From positions 2,666,001 through 2,730,000 of the forward strand of contig NZ_CP011427.1 in the NCBI RefSeq assembly GCF_001506165.1: a stretch of DNA of 64,000 nucleotides. Reading direction: 5' to 3'. Below the pieces are notes generated by a model. It ran no database searches and was not told the origin of the DNA. It was given only the letters and a program-made list of their open reading frames with translations. Position numbers and translations under genes: made by a program. How positions within the stretch are numbered: position 1 is the first letter of the stretch; every line of letters starts with the position of its first letter. This document shows, one piece after another, positions 27,341 to 36,063 of the stretch. The DNA is from Pantoea vagans. Its GTDB lineage: Bacteria; Pseudomonadota; Gammaproteobacteria; Enterobacterales; Enterobacteriaceae.

Positions 27341-27410
27341 GTAGGGTCGCCCCATTTATAGTGACCGAAAGGCGCTTAACTGACGAGCATTACGTGATTA
27401 ATGGCGACCT
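27341..27410. repeat. Short derivative of the structured repeat (ends only)
   Basis: GTAGGGTCGCC at the left and TTAATGGCGACC at the right are the two terminal sequences of the larger elements, with CTTAACTGACGAGCATTACG beside the right end. The internal hairpin region is absent, so this looks like an internally deleted copy. Confidence 0.75.
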
Positions 27411-27418
27411 TGCTGACG

Positions 27419-28387
27419 CTAAATCCCAGCCTGCTGCAATCGCGTTTCTGCTTCATTCAAATTGGCAGCTTCGCCTGTCGCCACTAAACAGCATGCCAGC
27501 TGTAAACGCAGCGCCTGTGGCACCGCGCGCTCACCGGCCAACACCTGTTTAATCCACTCAGCCGTATCCTGCGCATTTTTGCTTTCCGGCAGTGCGACGC
27601 TGGTTTCCGGCTGGCGCTCAATCCACACTTCAGCCTCTGTGCCCGCGCCCGCGATGTAACTGATCGCCGGACAGCGCTGCGGATTGGCGTACACCTCGCC
27701 TTCGGTGCCGTTAAGCAAAATGGCGGGCGCATCAATATCCTGGAAGAACTTGCCCACACGCGGCACATATTCCGGGTGTGAAACACTCGACAAACGCAGC
27801 GCTGCGCGTTCAGCGAACGGCGTCGCCAGCTTCGCCAACGTATGGGCACTGTTGCGTACGCCCATGCGCCAGCGCAGTGAAAGCTGTTTCGCCATCGGCG
27901 CACAGAGATGATCAATAGTGATAAAGGCCAGTTCACCGCTATCGAGTTTGGCCTGCGCCTGCTGCGCGTTAATGACCGGGGCAATATCCAGCGCGGCCAG
28001 CACCGCTTCGGTGGTGATGCGGGTAGGATCATCACTGACACCGTGCAGTAACACCGGGAAACCGAGCTTGTTGAGCAGCAATGCCAGCAGCGGCGTCAAA
28101 TTACCCTGACGACGGGCGCCATTGTAGCTGGGGATGACAATGGGCATCGGGCGATGGGCCGGAGGTTGCAGCTGCATCATCTGTTGCTGCATGGCGTGGT
28201 AGAAACCGCGCATCTCCTCTTCACCTTCTCCTTTGATGCGCAGCGCGATCAGCACACCGCCTAACTCCAGTTCAGGCACTTCGCCAGCCAGCATGGCGCT
28301 ATACAGCGCCACCGCCGTGTCGAAATCGATATCGCGCGCATGGTTCTTACCGCGCCCAATCTCTTTGATAATTTTGTTCAGTTCCAT
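27419..28387 (-). CDS. ybiB: TrpD2-type nucleic-acid-binding protein YbiB
   Basis: A 322-residue protein with the anthranilate phosphoribosyltransferase fold, close to E. coli YbiB (320 aa). It shares IIKEIGRGKNHARD, LELGGVLIALRIKGEGE, IPSYNGARRQGNLTPLLALLL, LRWRMGVRNSAHTLAKLATPF and SVSHPEY. The Escherichia protein has been described as a LexA-regulated nucleic-acid-binding TrpD2 protein without the TrpD reaction. It follows dinG in the same direction with a 53-base gap, as in E. coli, so it is likely co-expressed in the SOS response. ATG 28387 is preferred over the preceding TTG. Confidence 0.93.
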   Translation of the reverse strand: MELNKIIKEIGRGKNHARDIDFDTAVALYSAMLAGEVPELELGGVLIALRIKGEGEEEMRGFYHAMQQQMMQLQPPAHRPMPIVIPSYNGARRQGNLTPLLALLLNKLGFPVLLHGVSDDPTRITTEAVLAALDIAPVINAQQAQAKLDSGELAFITIDHLCAPMAKQLSLRWRMGVRNSAHTLAKLATPFAERAALRLSSVSHPEYVPRVGKFFQDIDAPAILLNGTEGEVYANPQRCPAISYIAGAGTEAEVWIERQPETSVALPESKNAQDTAEWIKQVLAGERAVPQALRLQLACCLVATGEAANLNEAETRLQQAGI

Positions 28388-28440
28388 CAAGGCATTCCCG
28401 CTTCCAGGGCGCGCCGATACCCGGCTGCCAACATTAATAT

Positions 28441-30579
28441 TCAGGTTTTCTTACGGCGTTTCGCAGGCTTCTTCTCTGCTTCCGGCACGGCCGGTTGTTC
28501 AATCGGAAACACCGGCAAGGCGGCCAGCAGTCGGCTACCGTAGCCTTTGCTCAGCAGGCGTCGATCATAAATCACGATCTCACCAAAGCAGTTGTGGCTG
28601 CGAATCAAACGCCCCACTTGCTGAATCAAGGTAAACGAGGCGCTGGGCAAACTCTGCACCTCGAACGGGTAGCGCTTGAGGCTCTTCAACCACTCCCCTT
28701 CGGTCAAAATTACCGGACTGTCCACCGGGGGAAAAGCAATTTTGTGGATATGCACCTGCGACAGCAGATCGCCTTTCAAATCGAGACCTTCCGCAAAGGA
28801 TTGCAGCCCAACCAGAATACTGGTTTGCCCCGCCTCCACCCGCTGACGGTGTAACTCCACCAGCCGCGAACGAGGTTGGTCCCCCTGCACCAGCATCGAC
28901 AAACGCAATGAGGTGAGGTGGCTGACAAATTGCTGCATGGCACGGCCGCTGGCAAACAGCACCAATACCCCTTTGTGCTTCTCTTCCGCCATTTGCTGCA
29001 GGAAGAAGCGCGCCATCTCAGCAATATGTTCCGCTTCCGTCGCCATCAAGGGTTCATACTGCATTTGCGGAATCACCAGCTTGCCCTGGTCAATGTGATT
29101 GAAGGGGGAATCCAGCGCGACAAAACGATCGCCCGCTTTCTCGCTCAGACCCGACATCTCCTGCAAGCGGTTAAAGCTGTTGAGCGAGCGCAGAGTCGCC
29201 GAAGTCACCACCACGTGCGGGATCTTACGCCACAGCAGTTTCTCCAGCTGATCGCTGACGCGGATGCCCGCGCAGTGGAACAGGAGATGCGCCTGGCCAT
29301 CACGAATTTCACGCGTAATCCACTTCGACACTGGTGCATTGGAGGCTTTTTCCATGGCGGCCAGTCGCCACAATTTGCTGATCGATTCAAACCAACCAAA
29401 ATGGCGATTGAGCTGAATAATGGCTTTATGCAGGCGCATAATATCTGCACTACCGGTTTGATCGCCTAGCTCATTGAGCAAACCTTCACTCAGCCCGCGC
29501 AAGGCATCGCTCAACTTAAACAGCCGTGCGCACATCGTCATCAGTTCTTCAGGCAGTTCACCCAGCACAAAACGGAATTCACCCGCTTGGTTATTTGACG
29601 GCAACAAAGGATTAAGTGCCGCGCACAGCACTTGCAGTAACTCGCGCATCTCATCGCAATGGCCTTTCAACCGCTCTGGATTGGTGAGCGGTGGCGGTGA
29701 TTTGGGGCGGAACTGCGCCATGATGGTTTCCACCAGGCGCACAAACAGATCGAGCTGCAAACTGCTCCAGCCCGGCGTGATTTCAGCACTCATCTCCAGC
29801 GCATCACGCGCCACTTCCGGCAGATGATGCCCTTCGTCCAGCACCAGCATCAGATGTTTTGCCGGGGGCAGCACCGACTCATTCTCCATCGCCGCCATTA
29901 CTAACGCATGGTTGGCGACCACCACATCTGCCTGCTCAATCTCTCGACGTGCGACAAAAAATGGGCATTCACGATACCAGCGGCAGTGATGTCCAAGGCA
30001 ATTGGCTTTATCGGTTGAAAGGCGCTGCCACAGGCTGTCTTCAATCGAGACATCGGAGTGATCGCGCAAGCCATCCCATTTGTAACGGCTGAGATCTTTC
30101 TCCAGCCGGGCGCAGAACTTCTGCTCCTCTTTGGAACCGGTCACTGCCTCTTCATCCAGATAGAGCAGCAGATCGCCTTGCTGATCTTCGGTCGCCGCCA
30201 GCGCCGCCAGATTGCGCGGACAGACATAACGACCGCGACCAAAAGCGGCGGTAAAGGTGAGGTCAGGAATGATTTTTTTCAGCAGTGGCAGATCCTTGCT
30301 GAAAATTTGATCCTGCAGCGCCACGTTGGCAGTGCTGATCACTAAACGCTTCTCCTCGGCGCGGCTCACCGCAATACCGGGGATCAGATACGACAAGGTT
30401 TTACCCACGCCGGTGGGGGCTTCGATCGCCAGATGGCGGCCTTCATCACCGGCCAGACTTTTCGCCACTTCGGCGATCATCTGGCGCTGCGGCGCGCGCG
30501 GGATAAAGTCAGGAACCTGCTGCTGCAGCGCCTTGTACCATTGCGCAATTTGGCTTTTTATCGCTGCTGTCAGGGCCAT
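28441..30579 (-). CDS. dinG: ATP-dependent DNA helicase DinG
   Basis: A 712-residue XPD-like superfamily 2 helicase. It has Walker A EAPTGVGKT (53-61), DEGH box (248-251), and four cysteines at 120, 194, 199 and 205 that match the positions of the [4Fe-4S] ligands known in E. coli DinG. A C-terminal motif VI-like SFTLIQQVGRLIRS is present. It unwinds R-loops, D-loops and DNA-RNA hybrids 5' to 3' and is damage-inducible. A LexA box lies 26 bases upstream of the ATG. No strong ribosome site is visible. Confidence 0.96.
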   Translation of the reverse strand: MALTAAIKSQIAQWYKALQQQVPDFIPRAPQRQMIAEVAKSLAGDEGRHLAIEAPTGVGKTLSYLIPGIAVSRAEEKRLVISTANVALQDQIFSKDLPLLKKIIPDLTFTAAFGRGRYVCPRNLAALAATEDQQGDLLLYLDEEAVTGSKEEQKFCARLEKDLSRYKWDGLRDHSDVSIEDSLWQRLSTDKANCLGHHCRWYRECPFFVARREIEQADVVVANHALVMAAMENESVLPPAKHLMLVLDEGHHLPEVARDALEMSAEITPGWSSLQLDLFVRLVETIMAQFRPKSPPPLTNPERLKGHCDEMRELLQVLCAALNPLLPSNNQAGEFRFVLGELPEELMTMCARLFKLSDALRGLSEGLLNELGDQTGSADIMRLHKAIIQLNRHFGWFESISKLWRLAAMEKASNAPVSKWITREIRDGQAHLLFHCAGIRVSDQLEKLLWRKIPHVVVTSATLRSLNSFNRLQEMSGLSEKAGDRFVALDSPFNHIDQGKLVIPQMQYEPLMATEAEHIAEMARFFLQQMAEEKHKGVLVLFASGRAMQQFVSHLTSLRLSMLVQGDQPRSRLVELHRQRVEAGQTSILVGLQSFAEGLDLKGDLLSQVHIHKIAFPPVDSPVILTEGEWLKSLKRYPFEVQSLPSASFTLIQQVGRLIRSHNCFGEIVIYDRRLLSKGYGSRLLAALPVFPIEQPAVPEAEKKPAKRRKKT

Positions 30580-30604
30580 GTTGAATACTTTTTGCTGAAT
30601 TGGC

Positions 30605-30620
30605 CTGTATTTTTACACAG
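30605..30620 (-). promoter_or_regulatory. LexA box of dinG
   Basis: CTGTGTAAAAATACAG read on the minus strand is a full CTG-N10-CAG SOS box, 26 bases before the dinG start codon. Confidence 0.85.
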
Positions 30621-30633
30621 TATCGCCGCAGCG

Positions 30634-31530
30634 TCAGCTTTCACTGCTATTTTTTCGCGCGGGATTCAGAATTTCACGCATCGCGCGGATCAGGGTTTCG
30701 CGTGAGCGTCCACGGCGGAAGGCGAACGAAAACGGCGCGCGGAAATGGAAGTGTTCTGGCAGCAAGCGGCACAATTTGCCCTGCAGTTGCCAGCTGCTGG
30801 CATAGTGTTCGGGCAGGTAACCGATAAAACGCCCGGAAAGAATCAGCGTCAACTGCGCTTCAATACTCTCAACCGAGGCATTGCTCTGACGAAAACCGCG
30901 TTTGTTGAGTTCTTGCTGATTCCAGTAACGCCGCGTCACCATGCCCGTTTGCTGCACGGTGCGCATATCCGTCTCGCCCTGCGCCAGAGGATGCTCAGGG
31001 CTGCAATAGAGCCAGTGCAGCTCTTCATATAGTGGAATGGTCACCAGATTGCTGGCACGCAGCGGAAAGTGACCAATGGCTAAATCGAGCCGATCTTCCA
31101 AGAGCTGCTGTTGCAGTTCATTGGGATCGCGCACACTGAGGTTGAAAAAGACCGCTGGAAAACGCTGATTAAAACGGGCAATTGCGGCTGGCAGATCCAG
31201 CATACTGTCCGTCACCGTCGCATCGACCACGCCAAGGGAGAAGGTTCCGCCCTGTTCACTTTTCAGGGTTTCGACCTGCTCCTGCCAACCCGCCAGCGTC
31301 GCCAGCATCTCCTGGCTGTAGCGGTAAAATTGCTCGCCCTTGGTGGTTAACGTGAATCCGCCGCGCCCGCGCTGGCACAGAATAAAACCCAGCTGCGTCT
31401 CCAGCTCACTCATATAGGCACTGATGGCGGGCGTGGTCATATTGAGCGCCTGTTGCGCTCGGGAATAGCCCTGATTTTCTACCACGCTGGCAAACACCTG
31501 CAGCAGTTTAAGGTTGGGAAGCGTCTGCAC
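30634..31530 (-). CDS. LysR-type transcriptional regulator (island regulator 1)
   Basis: A 298-residue LysR regulator. It has the N-terminal helix-turn-helix LLQVFASVVENQGYSRAQQALNMTTPAISAYMSELETQLG, then a periplasmic-binding-like effector domain. It is transcribed away from the ureohydrolase/dehydrogenase pair at 31655-33696 and probably controls it. It resembles the second LysR protein of the island (41007-41978) in the N-terminal RG-GF-LT segment and in the GRFIGYLPEHYA stretch. That suggests the two respond to related ligands. A 12-bp dyad lies directly in front of its start. Confidence 0.88.
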   Translation of the reverse strand: MQTLPNLKLLQVFASVVENQGYSRAQQALNMTTPAISAYMSELETQLGFILCQRGRGGFTLTTKGEQFYRYSQEMLATLAGWQEQVETLKSEQGGTFSLGVVDATVTDSMLDLPAAIARFNQRFPAVFFNLSVRDPNELQQQLLEDRLDLAIGHFPLRASNLVTIPLYEELHWLYCSPEHPLAQGETDMRTVQQTGMVTRRYWNQQELNKRGFRQSNASVESIEAQLTLILSGRFIGYLPEHYASSWQLQGKLCRLLPEHFHFRAPFSFAFRRGRSRETLIRAMREILNPARKNSSES

Positions 31531-31540
31531 CGATTTTCCT

Positions 31541-31575
31541 TCAGAGATTACTGGCTAAAGTTAAGTAATCTCTGA
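31541..31575. promoter_or_regulatory. Perfect 12-bp dyad in the lysR/ureohydrolase divergent region
   Basis: TCAGAGATTACT (31541-31552) and AGTAATCTCTGA (31564-31575) are exact reverse complements 11 bases apart. It starts 10 bases before the lysR start codon and is a good candidate operator. A hairpin in the lysR leader is the alternative. Confidence 0.65.
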
Positions 31576-31654
31576 AGTGATTATCTGCTGTCAAGGATTT
31601 TTCCTGTACGCGCCACACGCCATGATGAGGTTCACTTAGCCGAAGGAGCCCGAG

Positions 31655-32614
31655 ATGACCGATTTTCCTCAGCCGCAGGGCGGCAACGAGATGCCACGCT
31701 TTGCTGGACGCGGCACCATGATGCGTCTGCCCGCCGTCGAATCCCCTGCCAACCTGGATGTCGCCTTTGTCGGGATTCCGCTGGATATCGGGACCTCGCA
31801 ACGCAGCGGCACGCGATACGGGCCGCGCGCCATTCGCGCCGATTCGGTGATGATTCGTCCTTATAACATGGCCACCGGGGCAGCCCCGTTTGATTCACTG
31901 CGCGTCGGTGACCTCGGTGACGTGCCGATCAACACCTATAGCCTGTTGAAGTCGGTCGATATCATCGAAAACTATTATACCGAACTGAATAACTGGCCGA
32001 TTATTCCCCTGACGCTCGGTGGCGATCACACTCTGACCTTACCGATTCTGCGGGCGCTGGCGAAAAAGCATGGCCCGATGGGATTGATCCATGTTGATGC
32101 GCATACCGACACCAACGATGAGATGTTTGGCGAGAAGATTGCCCATGGCACCACCTTCCGTCGTGCGGTGGAGGAAGGTCTGCTCGACTGCCAGCGCGTG
32201 GTGCAGATTGGTCAGCGTGCACAGGGCTACGCTGCCGATGATTTCCAGTGGGGCGTCGATCAGGGCTTCCATCTGGTGCCCGCCGAACAGTGCTGGTATC
32301 GATCCATGGCACCCCTGATGGCCGAGGTGCGGGCACGCATCGGAGATGGCCCGGTGTACCTCAGCTATGACATCGACAGCTTCGATCCCGCCTGGGCACC
32401 TGGCACCGGCACGCCAGAAGTGGGTGGATTGACCTCCATGCAAGGCCTCGAGATTGTGCGCGGCTGCCGTGGACTCAACCTGGTGGGCGGCGATCTCGTC
32501 GAAGTGTCACCGCCGTACGATCTCAGCGGCATGACCTCGCAGCTGGCGGCCAATATCCTTTATGAGATGCTGTGCGTATTGCCCGGCGTCCGTTACACAG
32601 AGAAAAAGTCATGA
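31655..32614 (+). CDS. Ureohydrolase: guanidinobutyrase/guanidinopropionase/agmatinase family
   Basis: A 319-residue arginase-fold enzyme with the di-manganese motifs GGDHT (122-126), DAHTD (148-152) and DIDSFDP (239-245). These are followed by the APGTGTPE loop. Length and several segments (RSGTRYGPRAIR, YLSYDIDSFDPAWAPGTGTPEVGGLT) resemble Pseudomonas guanidinobutyrase and guanidinopropionase, as I recall them, more than housekeeping SpeB. It hydrolyses a guanidino group to urea plus an amine. It is coupled by ATGA overlap to the dehydrogenase downstream and is divergent from a LysR gene. Substrate specificity is inferred, not shown. Confidence 0.85.
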   Translation: MTDFPQPQGGNEMPRFAGRGTMMRLPAVESPANLDVAFVGIPLDIGTSQRSGTRYGPRAIRADSVMIRPYNMATGAAPFDSLRVGDLGDVPINTYSLLKSVDIIENYYTELNNWPIIPLTLGGDHTLTLPILRALAKKHGPMGLIHVDAHTDTNDEMFGEKIAHGTTFRRAVEEGLLDCQRVVQIGQRAQGYAADDFQWGVDQGFHLVPAEQCWYRSMAPLMAEVRARIGDGPVYLSYDIDSFDPAWAPGTGTPEVGGLTSMQGLEIVRGCRGLNLVGGDLVEVSPPYDLSGMTSQLAANILYEMLCVLPGVRYTEKKS

Positions 32615-33696
32615 CACAACAGAATTTGGTGTTTCCAGCGCGCGTCTTGCGCGGCGCGGGTGTAATCAATCAGCTGGGCGAGATTTGCGCCGGGCTGGGT
32701 CAACGCGCCCTGCTGATTGGCGGCCATCAGGCATTGCAAGCGGTGGAAGCGCAGGTGCGCGCGCAACTGCTGGCAGCGAATGTCACGCTGCTGGCGCAGG
32801 AATGGTTTGGCGGCGAAACCTCGATTAATCAGATCAATCGACTGGCAGCCATCGCCACGGAACTGCAAGCGCATGTAATCATCGGCGTCGGCGGCGGTAA
32901 ATCGCTGGATACGGTGAAAGCGGTCGGCGCGCAGCTTGGCTTGCCATTTATTACCGTGCCAACCATCGCCGCCACCTGTTCGGCGGTAACGCCATTAAGC
33001 ATTCGCTATGATGATAACGGCAATTTCTTCGATATCTTCCCGCTGCCACAGGCGCCAGCGGCGGTGATCATTGATAGCGAACTGCTGGCAAAAGCGCCGC
33101 CACGCTGGCTGGCCGCGGGGTTGGGCGACACGCTGGCAAAGTGGTACGAATTCCGTGCCGTCAGTGCACGTCATCCGGCGCGTGAAGGCAATGCGCTCTC
33201 TTCACTGGCACACAGCCAGATTTGCTATGACGTTATCGCCGAGCACGGTCCTGCTGCCTATGCCGCCGTACTGCGCGGTGAAAGCAGTGCATCTCTGGAT
33301 CAGGTACTGGACGCCATCTTTACCTGGGCAGGATTGACCTCGCTGATGAGCAACGGAGCCCACGCTGCAGCATCCCATGCGATTTACGAAGGGTTCACCT
33401 TCTGCGATAAAACCCGTGAATTTGGTCATGGCCTGCTGGTGGGTTTCGGCAACCTGTGCCTGCTGGCGCTGGAAGATCGCAGTGACGAAGAGGTGCTGGA
33501 TGAGATGCGCCTGGCACGTGACTGCGGTGTGCCGCTGACATTGCGCGAGATCGCACAGCTGGATGACGCTGAACTGGCGTTGATCGTGCGTGAATCGGTG
33601 CATGCGCCGGATATGGAGAATATGGCGCAAGCGGTAACCGAAGCGCGCCTGCTGGCAGCGATGCAGCGAATTGAAGGGTTAGCTGCGCGGGTTTAA
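32611..33696 (+). CDS. Iron-type alcohol dehydrogenase, GldA/HcxA-like
   Basis: A 361-residue group III dehydrogenase of the glycerol-dehydrogenase branch. It has the NAD-binding GVGGGKSLDTVKA, VPTIAATCSAVTPLSI, the GLGDTLAKWYE segment with a metal ligand Asp, and two histidines (HAASHAIYEG, EFGHGLLVGFG) for the metal. It is most like E. coli HcxA (YbdH), which reduces 2-oxo acids. ATG 32611 overlaps the ureohydrolase stop. Together they could remove urea from a guanidino acid and then act on the resulting hydroxy or oxo acid; this is inference. Confidence 0.85.
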   Translation: MTQQNLVFPARVLRGAGVINQLGEICAGLGQRALLIGGHQALQAVEAQVRAQLLAANVTLLAQEWFGGETSINQINRLAAIATELQAHVIIGVGGGKSLDTVKAVGAQLGLPFITVPTIAATCSAVTPLSIRYDDNGNFFDIFPLPQAPAAVIIDSELLAKAPPRWLAAGLGDTLAKWYEFRAVSARHPAREGNALSSLAHSQICYDVIAEHGPAAYAAVLRGESSASLDQVLDAIFTWAGLTSLMSNGAHAAASHAIYEGFTFCDKTREFGHGLLVGFGNLCLLALEDRSDEEVLDEMRLARDCGVPLTLREIAQLDDAELALIVRESVHAPDMENMAQAVTEARLLAAMQRIEGLAARV

Positions 33697-33713
33697 CATG
33701 GTGCGCTCGGGTG

Positions 33714-33823
33714 CCCTCACCCTAACCCTCTCCCACAGGGAGAGGGGACCGATCGCACAGCAATTCAACCGCATAGCTCGAACAACTCCCTCGCCCGCTT
33801 GCGGGAGAGGGCTGGGGTGAGGG
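33714..33823. repeat. Imperfect palindromic intergenic repeat
   Basis: Starts CCCTCACCCTAACCCTCTCC and ends with GGGAGAGGGCTGGGGTGAGGG-like sequence, its near reverse complement. There is an inner hairpin CTCTCCCACAGGGAGAG. This is a widespread type of intergenic palindrome. It separates two convergent genes and may act as terminator. Confidence 0.8.
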
Positions 33824-33830
33824 AAGCTGA

Positions 33831-35192
33831 TCAACCCGCAGCCAATAACGCCACCATTTCCCGCACATCCGCCACGTCGTCCAGATCCAGACAAAGGATC
33901 TCCAACTGCTCAACCTGCTCCAGCGGCAACACCCGCCCCGCTAAGCTACGGTATTTCGCCAGCAACGCTTCAAGACTCAGCGGATTGGCCGGTGCGCCAG
34001 AGGCAACAGCAACATGATGCTGCCACTGCTCCCCGTGCTGGGTTTCAATGCGCACCCAGGGTTCATCATCGCGCCCCTGCTGTTCATCAATCTCCAGCAC
34101 GATACGTGTCATGAATTCGGCCACCTGAGGGTGCAGGCGCTTCGCATCATCGTAACTCCCCAGTTCGGCAGAACCATACAGTGCACGTGCCGCCAGCGCA
34201 TACGGCAAACTCATCTGCGCACTGGCCAGGCTTTCCAGCTCACGTCCGCCACACATATCGAGCAGGAACGGATTAAGCCCCACCACAATGCGTTCGATAT
34301 GCTCGACACGCACCTGATGCTGAGACAGCAAGATGCCTAACGCATCAATCGCCGCATGGGTGCCGCGACAGGAGGCATAAGGCTTGATTGAACAGCGTGC
34401 GAGTTTCCACACACTGCCGAGATCGGCAGTTAACGCGGCGGGCTGCTGGGTTTCTGGCGCCAGGGTTTGTAAAAATCCGCCCCATTTCGCCTCAAATACC
34501 GCTGATGGCCCATTGATGCCACGCTGTGCCAGCAACGCAGCCTGTACGCCGCCTTCTGCCGCACGCGCAGCATGCAATTTTTTGGTGTGTGAACCGTCGT
34601 GGATAAAGCCCCACAGACCGCCGCTAAAACTGGCGGCAATACCCAGCGCAGAGGCGCACTGCTGACGATCCAGCTGCAACAGGCTGCACACGGCGGCGGC
34701 CGCACCAAACACTCCGCAGCTGGCCGTTGAGTGCCAACCCGCGCCATTGTGCGCAGAGTAACCCCCACAGGCTTCCAACACCCGACGTCCCACATCATAG
34801 CCAATCACCATCGCAACGATCAGCGCCCGGCCTTCCACCGGATGTGTAGCGAGCGGCAGTGCCGCCAGCAAGGCGGGCAACACCACCGCACCTGAGTGAT
34901 CGCAGCCGCCAGTGTCATCCAGCTCATACATGTGCGCCGCCACGCCGTTTAGCCAGGCCGCCTGACGCGGTGAACACTGTGCATCACTGCCCCAGACCAC
35001 CGACTGCGCCTTGCCGCCCTCTTCAGAGACTAATGCCAGACAGTCACGCCAGATGGCACTGTCCGTGCCCGCCAGCGACGCACCAAAGGTATCGAGCAGG
35101 TGACGCTTCGCTTGCTCAACCAGTGAGGATGGCAGTTGCTCAAACTCGGTGGTGGCGATAAACGCGGCCAGTTGTTCAAGCGTTGAAGCCAT
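33831..35192 (-). CDS. MmgE/PrpD-family protein
   Basis: A 453-residue MmgE/PrpD protein: TFGASLAGT, the HMYELDDTGGCDHSGAVVLPALLA stretch with its conserved His and Asp, GWHSTASCGVFGAAAA, HDGSHTKKLHAARAAEGGVQAALLA and IKPYASCRGTHAAIDA. Characterised members include 2-methylcitrate dehydratase, cis-aconitate decarboxylase and iminodisuccinate epimerase. It is last of seven genes in one operon that begins with an argininosuccinate-lyase-like enzyme. In Agrobacterium, as I recall, an epimerase of this family works with a C-N lyase on iminodisuccinate, so a similar epimerase or isomerase role is plausible. ATG 35192 follows GGAGG; the GTG at 35198 overlaps that site. Confidence 0.88.
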   Translation of the reverse strand: MASTLEQLAAFIATTEFEQLPSSLVEQAKRHLLDTFGASLAGTDSAIWRDCLALVSEEGGKAQSVVWGSDAQCSPRQAAWLNGVAAHMYELDDTGGCDHSGAVVLPALLAALPLATHPVEGRALIVAMVIGYDVGRRVLEACGGYSAHNGAGWHSTASCGVFGAAAAVCSLLQLDRQQCASALGIAASFSGGLWGFIHDGSHTKKLHAARAAEGGVQAALLAQRGINGPSAVFEAKWGGFLQTLAPETQQPAALTADLGSVWKLARCSIKPYASCRGTHAAIDALGILLSQHQVRVEHIERIVVGLNPFLLDMCGGRELESLASAQMSLPYALAARALYGSAELGSYDDAKRLHPQVAEFMTRIVLEIDEQQGRDDEPWVRIETQHGEQWQHHVAVASGAPANPLSLEALLAKYRSLAGRVLPLEQVEQLEILCLDLDDVADVREMVALLAAG

Positions 35193-36063
35193 GGGCACCT
35201 CCAGTAATGCGAGTGAAGACTTCCGCAGGATGCGAGATATCGTTCCCTGGCTGGGATTGCCAGTGTGCAGCCACCTGCTCGGCCGTGGCGATCCACACGT
35301 TGTGCTGCTGTAGAGTATCGATCAATTCACGCAGCAAGCTGATGCGTCCAGCGGTACCCATAATCTCCGGATGCAGGCGCAGCAGATAACACAGGCCAAA
35401 GCGGTGGAAGCCGTGGAAATCTTGCGTCATATTCGCCAGCGTCTCAGCATAGGGCGCAATACGCGATTGCCCCGGTGGAATCGCCGGGCTGAGGTTGAAA
35501 GCAAAGTAAGGTTCGTCTTCCAGCGTATAGTGCATCGGCAATTCGACTAAGCGAGTGCCGGGATGGAAGTACGGCAGATCGTCGCCACGCCAGCTGGATG
35601 ACCAGCGAATCCCCTGAGCCACCAGCGCTTCTGCCAGCCCCGGTTTCCACTGCCCGGCTGGAGTGCGAAAACCTAAAATCGGTTTGCCGGTCAGCTGTGC
35701 CAGTTTGTCGCAGCCGCGCGCCACGCTGTCGATCTGCTGCGCTAACGTCAGCTGCGAGAAATCTTCATGACTATCACCGCTACAGGCAATTTCATGGCCT
35801 TCCGCCACGATACGTTGCAGCAGTTCCGCTTGCTCCTCGGCGACAATCGCGGGCAGGCACCAGCTGGCTTTCAGCTGCTTTTCCGCCAGCAGCGCCAGCA
35901 AGCGATCGACACCGCGCAGCGTGCCATAGCGCCACACTGACAGGGTTTTATCGCGCCCGGCAACAGCCGGTGCCTGCGTGAGAATGCCGTGGATATCATT
36001 GAAATCGATGGTGAGAACCGCGGCCGACTGGAAGCCCAGCGGCCAGCGAGAAGATTCAGTCAT
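35176..36063 (-). CDS. NodB/PuuE-type deacetylase-like protein with altered metal site
   Basis: A 295-residue polysaccharide deacetylase-fold protein, paralogous to its upstream neighbour. The third motif GFRTPAGQW is kept, but the first motif reads IDFND (Asp20, Asn22, Asp23) and the second reads SGDSHE (Ser95, His99) where the neighbour has HGYRHE. The first metal histidine is thus serine. It may be catalytically impaired, use another metal arrangement, or work as partner of the intact paralogue. The start at 36063 overlaps the upstream gene by eight bases. Its own stop lies 17 bases inside the start of the MmgE/PrpD gene. Confidence 0.83.
   Translation of the reverse strand: MTESSRWPLGFQSAAVLTIDFNDIHGILTQAPAVAGRDKTLSVWRYGTLRGVDRLLALLAEKQLKASWCLPAIVAEEQAELLQRIVAEGHEIACSGDSHEDFSQLTLAQQIDSVARGCDKLAQLTGKPILGFRTPAGQWKPGLAEALVAQGIRWSSSWRGDDLPYFHPGTRLVELPMHYTLEDEPYFAFNLSPAIPPGQSRIAPYAETLANMTQDFHGFHRFGLCYLLRLHPEIMGTAGRISLLRELIDTLQQHNVWIATAEQVAAHWQSQPGNDISHPAEVFTRITGGAHGFNA

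Noticed and set aside
33714..33823. Small RNA gene between the dehydrogenase and MmgE/PrpD genes
   Set aside because: The sequence is a common intergenic palindrome between convergent genes with no promoter evidence.
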